From contig NZ_MBFG01000001.1 of assembly GCF_001696685.1 (NCBI RefSeq), positions 186,049-250,048 of the forward strand: DNA of 64,000 nt, given 5' to 3'. A program made the position numbers and the translations under genes. This DNA is from Nosocomiicoccus ampullae. GTDB lineage: Bacteria > Bacillota > Bacilli > Staphylococcales > Salinicoccaceae. Under the pieces are notes generated by a model, which was given only the letters and a program-made list of their open reading frames with translations, searched no databases and was not told the origin of the DNA. Position 1 is the stretch's first letter. Each line of letters begins with the position of its first letter. Positions 58,685 to 64,000 of this stretch are shown here, piece after piece.

Positions 58685-59647
58685 TTAGTCTAATATTTTT
58701 ACTGGTTTTGGATTTTTAATATTTGGTAATATTTTCTCTCTAGGCACAGTAGAAGTTGGCTCTACTACATTTTCTTTATCGTAGTTTGATAAGTAGTCAA
58801 TGACTTCTTTAACAATTTGTGTTGGTGTTGAAGCACCCGCAGTCACCGCTACTGTTTCAACTCCATCTAACCACTCGAGTTTTAAATCAGAGAGTGACGA
58901 GATACGGTACGCATTCGTATGAGCAATTTCTTTTGAAACTTGAGCGAGTCGGTTAGAGTTATTACTCTTTGGATCTCCAACGACAATTAAAAGATCTGCG
59001 TCTTTTGCTTGTTCTGCAACCGCTTCTTGACGAACTTGTGTTGCCATACATATTTCTCTATGAACTTCGATATGTGGGAATTCTTCTTTTAATGCATTCA
59101 TAATATGCTGAACATCCCACTGACTCATCGTCGTTTGGTTTGTGACGATTAGTTTTTTATCATGTAAATGATCTGGAAGTAATTGAATGTCTTCAATCGT
59201 TTCGATTAAGTGGACCTCTTCTGGTGCAACACCGACTGCACCTTCTGGTTCTGGATGTCCTTTTTTACCGATATATATCACTTCGTAACCTTCTTTTGTT
59301 TTGTTCGAAATTAAATCGTGGGTAAATTGAACATCTGGACACGTCGCATCAATACACGTTAATCCCTTTTCTTTTGCGCGTCTTTTTACTTCTGGTGACA
59401 CACCATGTGCAGTAAAGATTACGGTACCTTCTTCGATTTGTTCTAATATTTCTAAGCGATTCTCACCATCTAATGTGATAATCCCTTCATCTTCAAATGC
59501 ATCAGTCACGTGTTTATTGTGAACGATCATCCCTAATATATAAATCGGTCTAGGTAATGTCTTATCTAGAGATGCATTTTTGGCAATAACCATTGCATCG
59601 ACGACACCGTAACAATATCCACGTGGTGAAATTTTAATTATATCCAT
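58685..59647 (-). CDS. ispH: 4-hydroxy-3-methylbut-2-enyl diphosphate reductase
   Basis: Last enzyme of the non-mevalonate isoprenoid route, producing IPP and DMAPP with a [4Fe-4S] cluster. It has 320 residues. Cluster cysteines and active residues lie in [43 protein letters not shown] and the [11 protein letters not shown] segment. SD GAGGAGG. It is on the minus strand, with its own promoter and terminator. Confidence 0.96.
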   Translation of the reverse strand: MDIIKISPRGYCYGVVDAMVIAKNASLDKTLPRPIYILGMIVHNKHVTDAFEDEGIITLDGENRLEILEQIEEGTVIFTAHGVSPEVKRRAKEKGLTCIDATCPDVQFTHDLISNKTKEGYEVIYIGKKGHPEPEGAVGVAPEEVHLIETIEDIQLLPDHLHDKKLIVTNQTTMSQWDVQHIMNALKEEFPHIEVHREICMATQVRQEAVAEQAKDADLLIVVGDPKSNNSNRLAQVSKEIAHTNAYRISSLSDLKLEWLDGVETVAVTAGASTPTQIVKEVIDYLSNYDKENVVEPTSTVPREKILPNIKNPKPVKILD

Positions 59648-59668
59648 TCAGATGCCTCCTCTTCATTG

Positions 59669-59696
59669 ATTATATATCATTATTAATTGAATTCAA
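59669..59696 (-). promoter_or_regulatory. ispH promoter
   Basis: TTGAAT (59696-59691) and TATAAT (59674-59669) with a 16-base spacer on the minus strand. Confidence 0.6.
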
Positions 59697-59773
59697 ATGA
59701 ATCACTAGTGGTATCTTAAAAGTCGATGTTCATGTATAATATAGTGCGAGTTAAAATAGAAATAGGTGAGAAT

Positions 59774-61093
59774 ATGAACGCATTCAAAAGATTTAATTTT
59801 AAAGAAGGTATGCTTGAAGCAATTGATAACATTCACTTTACTCATCCGACTCTCGTTCAAGAAAGAGTTATTCCAAGAATTTTAAAAGGAAGTAATGTTA
59901 TCGTTCAAAGCTCAACGGGTAGTGGTAAAAGCCATGCGTTTTTATTACCGATTATTAATAACATTCAAGTGGATGAAAAGAAAGTACAGTCAATTATAGT
60001 CGCACCAACAAGAGAGTTAGCACGTCAGCTTTATAATATGACAACGGATATATTAGAATCTTTCCCTAAAATTGAAGCGAAATTATTTATCGGTGGTAAA
60101 GATTTCGAAAGAGATAAAACACGTGCTGAAAATAGTCCGCATATTGCGATTGGTACTCCGAATAGATTAATAGAACTCATTCATTCATCGAGTTTAAAAG
60201 TGTCAGAAGCAAAGTCAATCGTCATTGATGAAGCAGATTTAAGTATTGATTTAGGATTTTTAGAAACGATTGACCAAATTTCTAATGCAATGGATCCGTC
60301 CGCACAATTTTTAGTGTTTTCAGCGACAATTCCAAATGAGTTGCGTCACTTTTTACAAAAGTATTTAACGCATACAGAAGTGTTAGAAATTGACAATACA
60401 CGTCAAAAAACTAATATCCATTACAGTTTAATTCCAGTTCGTAGTAAAGATAAGAACAATAAAGTATTAGAACTGACACAATCGATTACACCGTATTTAG
60501 GATTTATTTTCGCAAATACACGCGAACGTGCAGATGAGTTATATGAATTTCTTTTAGAAAATGGGGTAAACGTTGGGTTATTCCACGGTGGTTTAAAGCC
60601 GAGAGAACGTAAGCAGATGATTCATCAAATCCATAATCTAGATTATCACTACGTCGTAGCAAGTGATTTAGCTGCACGTGGTTTAGATTTTGACGGAGCG
60701 TCACACGTTATTAATTATGATATCCCGAGAGAAATTGAATTCTTCACTCATAGAGTAGGTCGTGTTGGTCGAGGAGAGTATACAGGTGTTGCAATAACAC
60801 TGTATGATCCAAACGAAGAAGACTTAATCGATCAAATTGAAGCAAAAGGATTCACTTTTGAACATGAAGACTTAATAAACGGTCAACTTAAACCGATTAA
60901 AAAGCGAAACAAACGTGATACGAGACGTCGTAAAGAAGTTCGCTTAGATGAGGATGTTTCATATAAAGTACGTAAACCAAAAAAAGTAAAACCAGGTTAT
61001 AAAAAGAAAATGAAACAACAACTAGAACAACTGAAAAAAGACAAGCGTAAACAATATGCGCAAAATCAAAAAAGAAGAAATAAAAAGAGGTAA
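59774..61093 (+). CDS. cshB: DEAD-box RNA helicase (CshB type)
   Basis: ATP-dependent RNA helicase of 439 residues, cold-shock/RNA decay or ribosome assembly class. Q motif FTHPTLVQERVIP, motif I SSTGSGKS (family usually AQTGSGKT), PTRELARQ, DEADLSID in place of DEAD-motif surroundings, SAT, and HRVGRVGRG are present. The C-terminus is long and strongly basic (about 385-439). ATG 59774 behind AGGTGAG was preferred to 59726, which precedes TATAAT 59735. Confidence 0.92.
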   Translation: MNAFKRFNFKEGMLEAIDNIHFTHPTLVQERVIPRILKGSNVIVQSSTGSGKSHAFLLPIINNIQVDEKKVQSIIVAPTRELARQLYNMTTDILESFPKIEAKLFIGGKDFERDKTRAENSPHIAIGTPNRLIELIHSSSLKVSEAKSIVIDEADLSIDLGFLETIDQISNAMDPSAQFLVFSATIPNELRHFLQKYLTHTEVLEIDNTRQKTNIHYSLIPVRSKDKNNKVLELTQSITPYLGFIFANTRERADELYEFLLENGVNVGLFHGGLKPRERKQMIHQIHNLDYHYVVASDLAARGLDFDGASHVINYDIPREIEFFTHRVGRVGRGEYTGVAITLYDPNEEDLIDQIEAKGFTFEHEDLINGQLKPIKKRNKRDTRRRKEVRLDEDVSYKVRKPKKVKPGYKKKMKQQLEQLKKDKRKQYAQNQKRRNKKR

Positions 61094-61099
61094 GATAAT

Positions 61100-61999
61100 A
61101 TGTTAATCGGATCACACGTACCGATGAATGGTAAAAAAATGTTAGAAGGCGCAGTTGAAACTGCACATTCTTACGGTGAAAATACATTTATGATTTATAC
61201 AGGTGCACCACAAAACACGAGAAGAAAACCGATTGAAGAGTTAAATATCGAAAGAGGACAAGAACTCATTAAAGCGTACGGTATGAAAGACATCGTCGTA
61301 CACGCACCATATATCATAAACATCGCAAACACTACTCGTGAAGGCGTGTTTGACTTAGGTGTTGAGTTTTTAATTAATGAAATCGCGCGTACTGAAGCAA
61401 TTGGTTCAAAACAAATTGTACTTCACCCTGGAGCACACGTTGGTGCGGGTGTAGACGCTGGAATAGAATCGATTATTAAAGGTTTAAACATCGTTTTAGA
61501 AGAAAAACACGACGTACAAATCGCTTTAGAGACGATGGCTGGTAAAGGATCAGAAATCGGTCGTAACTTTGAAGAAATCGCGCGTATAATTGACGGGGTC
61601 ACTCACAACGAGCGTTTAAGCGTTACGTTTGATACGTGTCACGTTCACGACTCAGGATATGACATTAAAAATGACTTTGACGGTGTACTCAATGAATTTG
61701 ATAAAACAATCGGAGTCGATCGTATTAAAGTCGTTCACGTGAACGATTCTAAAAACGAAGTCGGCGCGAAAAAAGACCGTCATGAGAACTATGGTTTCGG
61801 TCATATCGGATTTGACGCATTACAATATATCGTCAATCACGAAACGTTTAAAGATTTACCGAAAATTTTAGAGACACCATTTGTTGGTTTAGACAAAAAA
61901 GATAAACAACCCCCATATAAGCATGAAATTGAAATGATTAAAAGCGGTGTGTTTGATCCACAACTACTTGAAAAAATAAATCCAAATATAAAATCATAA
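61100..61999 (+). CDS. nfo: endonuclease IV
   Basis: Zinc-dependent AP endonuclease of base-excision repair, 299 residues. Metal ligands are in [41 protein letters not shown] and [20 protein letters not shown]. It follows the helicase by six bases, as in Bacillus yqfR-yqfS. Confidence 0.96.
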   Translation: MLIGSHVPMNGKKMLEGAVETAHSYGENTFMIYTGAPQNTRRKPIEELNIERGQELIKAYGMKDIVVHAPYIINIANTTREGVFDLGVEFLINEIARTEAIGSKQIVLHPGAHVGAGVDAGIESIIKGLNIVLEEKHDVQIALETMAGKGSEIGRNFEEIARIIDGVTHNERLSVTFDTCHVHDSGYDIKNDFDGVLNEFDKTIGVDRIKVVHVNDSKNEVGAKKDRHENYGFGHIGFDALQYIVNHETFKDLPKILETPFVGLDKKDKQPPYKHEIEMIKSGVFDPQLLEKINPNIKS

Positions 62000-62003
62000 T
62001 ATT

Positions 62004-62035
62004 AAAACGAGCACTGTAAAAGTGCTCGTTTTATT
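62004..62035 (+). terminator. nfo terminator
   Basis: Perfect 12-bp stem AAAACGAGCACT / AGTGCTCGTTTT with a GTAAA loop; the znu promoter starts directly at its end. Confidence 0.9.
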
Positions 62036-62062
62036 TACAATTCGTAACAGTTACGTTATAAT
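62034..62062 (+). promoter_or_regulatory. znu operon promoter with Zur box
   Basis: TTTACA (62034-62039) and TATAAT (62057-62062), spacer 17. The spacer holds CGTAACAGTTACG (62043-62055), a perfect 6-1-6 palindrome fitting the Zur-box core TCGTAATnATTACGA. Zinc-loaded Zur would sit on the promoter and block polymerase. Confidence 0.8.
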
Positions 62063-62094
62063 TATACGACTAAAAGCATGTTGGAGGTGTTGTC

Positions 62095-62892
62095 ATGTCA
62101 ACGCCCGTTTTCGAAATAAGAAATGTATCATACAAATATTATGAAAAAATGGAAACGACAGTGGCATTAAAAGACATAAATCTCAAAATAGAGCGTGGAG
62201 AATTTATGGCAATTGTTGGACCGAATGGTTCCGGTAAATCTACATTAATAAAACTAATTCTCGGTATTAAGAAGTTACAAGAAGGCGAGATTTTAATTAA
62301 TGGTAAGCGAATGAATCGTAGAAATCGAGAAACAAAAATTGGTTATGTATCTCAAAAAGCGGCATCATTTGCTAAAGGGTTTCCTGCGACTGTAAAAGAA
62401 GTCGTATTAAGTGGTCTAACAAAAAAGCGTGGACTATTTAAAAAGTTTAACAAAGAAGATTTTAAAGCACTCGATGAAGTGTTAGATTTACTCGACATAG
62501 AAGATTTAAAAAATAAAAACATTGCGAGTCTTTCAGGAGGACAAACACAGCGCGTATTTATCGCTCGTGCTCTAATTAACAAACCAGAGATCCTAGTATT
62601 AGATGAACCTACAGAAGGCATCGACGCAAAAAATGTCTATAGTTTTTATGAGGTGTTAACACGATTAAAAGAAAGTGGAACGACGATTTTACTCGTCACA
62701 CATGATATTGGCGTCGTCGTCGATCAAGCGGACACCGTTGCATGCTTAAATGAGCATCTACATTTCCACGGTTCAAAACAAGACTTCTTAAAACTTGATG
62801 AAGCGGAGTTATCAAAAGTATACGGGTTTCCGTTACAACTCGTAAATCACGATCATACGAGAAGTTGCTGTGAGGTGCCTTATGTTAATTGA
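62095..62892 (+). CDS. znuC: zinc ABC transporter ATP-binding protein
   Basis: ATPase subunit of a metal uptake ABC transporter, 265 residues. Walker A GPNGSGKST, signature LSGGQTQRVFIARAL, Walker B ILVLDEPTEGID and the switch His in LLVTHD are present. Zinc is inferred from the Zur box and the zur gene; the sequence family alone would also allow manganese. No solute-binding protein gene is in this operon, as in the staphylococcal mreAB-zur locus. Confidence 0.9.
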   Translation: MSTPVFEIRNVSYKYYEKMETTVALKDINLKIERGEFMAIVGPNGSGKSTLIKLILGIKKLQEGEILINGKRMNRRNRETKIGYVSQKAASFAKGFPATVKEVVLSGLTKKRGLFKKFNKEDFKALDEVLDLLDIEDLKNKNIASLSGGQTQRVFIARALINKPEILVLDEPTEGIDAKNVYSFYEVLTRLKESGTTILLVTHDIGVVVDQADTVACLNEHLHFHGSKQDFLKLDEAELSKVYGFPLQLVNHDHTRSCCEVPYVN

Positions 62893-63721
62893 TGCGCTAC
62901 AAAACTATGCATTTATGAGATACTCGTTTATTAGTGGTTTAATTGTAGGGTGTATCGCGCCACTTCTCGGAACATTTATCGTCGTTCGAAGACTGAGTTT
63001 AATTGCAGATGCACTCTCACATATTTCACTTGGTGGGATTACGCTCGGTGTGTATTTATCGAGCATACTCTCATTTACAATTAACCCACTCATTACTGCA
63101 ACGCTATTTTCAATTATCGGTGCAGTAGGTATAGAAAAGATGAGAACTGTTTATAAACACTTTTCTGAAATATCGATACCAATAATTATGAGCCTTGGGA
63201 TTGCATTATCTGTTATATTTTTATCACTAGCAAATGGTTTTAACCAAGACTTATTTGGCTACTTATTCGGAAGCATCAGTGCAGTAACTAAAAATGATTT
63301 ATTTTTAATTAGCTGTATTGGAGTTATCGTCATTACGTTCGTTTACTTTTTATATAAAGAGATGTTTTTATTATCCTTTGATGAAGAGTATAGCGAAGTG
63401 ATGAAAATTAGTGGATTTATACATTTTATTTTTATCGTACTCGTTGCGTTAGTTATTAGTGCATCTATGAGAATTGTCGGAACGCTACTCGTCAGTGCGA
63501 TGATGACATTACCGGTCGCTGCCGCAATTCGAGTGACGTCAAGCTTTAAAGCACTTATTGCAGTGAGTATATTATTTGGTGAAATTTCGGTCATACTTGG
63601 ACTCATATTAGGATTTTACTTAAATATCGCTCCTGGTGGTATGATCGTATTAGTTGCGATTTTTATATTATCTATGACATTTATCGTAAATCGATTAGGA
63701 GTGAAGATGAATGCCGAATAA
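62882..63721 (+). CDS. znuB: zinc ABC transporter permease
   Basis: ABC-3 family membrane permease, 279 residues with about eight helices. Family motifs are GTFIVVRRLSLIADALSHISLGG near the N-terminus and MRIVGTLLVSAMMTLPVAAA. ATG 62882 behind GAGGTG was chosen over 62870. It overlaps znuC by 11 bases and zur by 11 bases, so the three genes are coupled. Confidence 0.91.
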   Translation: MLIDALQNYAFMRYSFISGLIVGCIAPLLGTFIVVRRLSLIADALSHISLGGITLGVYLSSILSFTINPLITATLFSIIGAVGIEKMRTVYKHFSEISIPIIMSLGIALSVIFLSLANGFNQDLFGYLFGSISAVTKNDLFLISCIGVIVITFVYFLYKEMFLLSFDEEYSEVMKISGFIHFIFIVLVALVISASMRIVGTLLVSAMMTLPVAAAIRVTSSFKALIAVSILFGEISVILGLILGFYLNIAPGGMIVLVAIFILSMTFIVNRLGVKMNAE

Positions 63722-64000
63722 TGAAAAAGAAAGAATTAAAACAACCCTAAAAGATCATGGGTTTAAACTAACAAAACAAAGATTATCTTTAATAGAAATA
63801 TTACTGGAAGAAGATAGATACGTCACAGCGACATATGTCTATAATAAAATGTCAGAAATATACGACGGTATTAGTTACGATACAATATATAGAAATTTAT
63901 ATACGCTACATGAAATTGGCGTAGTAGAGGAGACGACATTAGACGGTGAGATGCAGTATATGATCGCTTGTAGCGATCACCATCATCACCACTTTATATG
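63711..64000 (+). CDS. zur: zinc uptake regulator Zur (Fur family; 3' end outside window)
   Basis: The first 96 codons of a Fur-family repressor. The winged helix GFKLTKQRLSLIEILLEED and ISYDTIYRNLYTLHEIGVV is clear, and the metal segment HHHHH (after CSDH) has begun at the window edge. SD AGGAGTG. Co-operonic with znuCB, so it is best read as Zur rather than Fur or PerR. The regulated palindrome lies at 62043-62055. Confidence 0.9.
   Translation, partial: MPNNEKERIKTTLKDHGFKLTKQRLSLIEILLEEDRYVTATYVYNKMSEIYDGISYDTIYRNLYTLHEIGVVEETTLDGEMQYMIACSDHHHHHFI

Overview
The window is chromosomal DNA of a low-GC Gram-positive (Bacillota). Gene order follows the Bacillus/Staphylococcus core: 6S RNA-rarA-cymR, iscS-mnmA-recD2-alaS, yqeG to rsfS, comE, holA, lepA-hemW, the hrcA heat-shock operon, mtaB, rpsU, phoH-ybeY-dgkA-cdd-era-recO, glyS, dnaG-rpoD, nfo-znu-zur. 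Details such as a znuC-znuB-zur operon right after nfo and a single-chain glycyl-tRNA synthetase point to the Staphylococcaceae. A CuA oxidase, a CccA-type cytochrome c and a Bacillus-type Fnr suggest a Staphylococcus relative (for example Jeotgalicoccus, Nosocomiicoccus, Salinicoccus) rather than S. aureus itself. The genus is an inference.

Layout. 1-2001 (minus): ba3-type cytochrome oxidase operon (IIa, II, I), divergent from an Fnr/Crp regulator (2205-2909). The spacer holds two identical Fnr-like palindromes and a Rex-like site. 2958-3660: 6S RNA, a small basic peptide gene and a hairpin-rich non-coding stretch. 3657-8315: rarA, cymR, a UbiB-like kinase, a 32-residue membrane peptide and a flavin monooxygenase. 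8458-13698: tRNA thiolation genes, a TPR protein and recD2. 13695-20789: T-box-controlled alaS, then ireB-ruvX-DUF1292-mltG-trmR-greA-mtnN and a 33-residue membrane peptide. 20847-25733: ribosome assembly and cofactor cluster (yqeG, yqeH, aroE, yhbY, nadD, yqeK, rsfS, yqeM). 25783-30543: competence genes comEA-EB-EC, yqzM, holA, rpsT. 30705-33707: lepA, hemW. 33718-42179: CIRCE-controlled hrcA-grpE-dnaK, then dnaJ-prmA-rsmE-mtaB-deoC. 42186-49442: rpsU, nfeD-floA, a YwiC-like protein, phoH to recO. 49481-51075 (minus): glyS with T-box. 51129-57096: ppsR, dnaG, rpoD, cccA, trmK, nif3. 57158-59647 (minus): a YfcC-type transporter and ispH. 59774-64000: DEAD helicase, nfo and the Zur-controlled zinc operon, cut off inside zur.

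Nearly all genes are housekeeping and have confident family assignments. No insertion sequence, prophage, CRISPR array, tRNA or rRNA gene was seen. The unusual parts are the respiratory/Fnr control region at 2002-2220 (including a doubtful, possibly non-AUG, fnr start), the serial hairpins and direct repeats at 3400-3655, three or four very small genes, and a recurring arrangement in which an intrinsic terminator directly abuts the ribosome binding site of the next gene.
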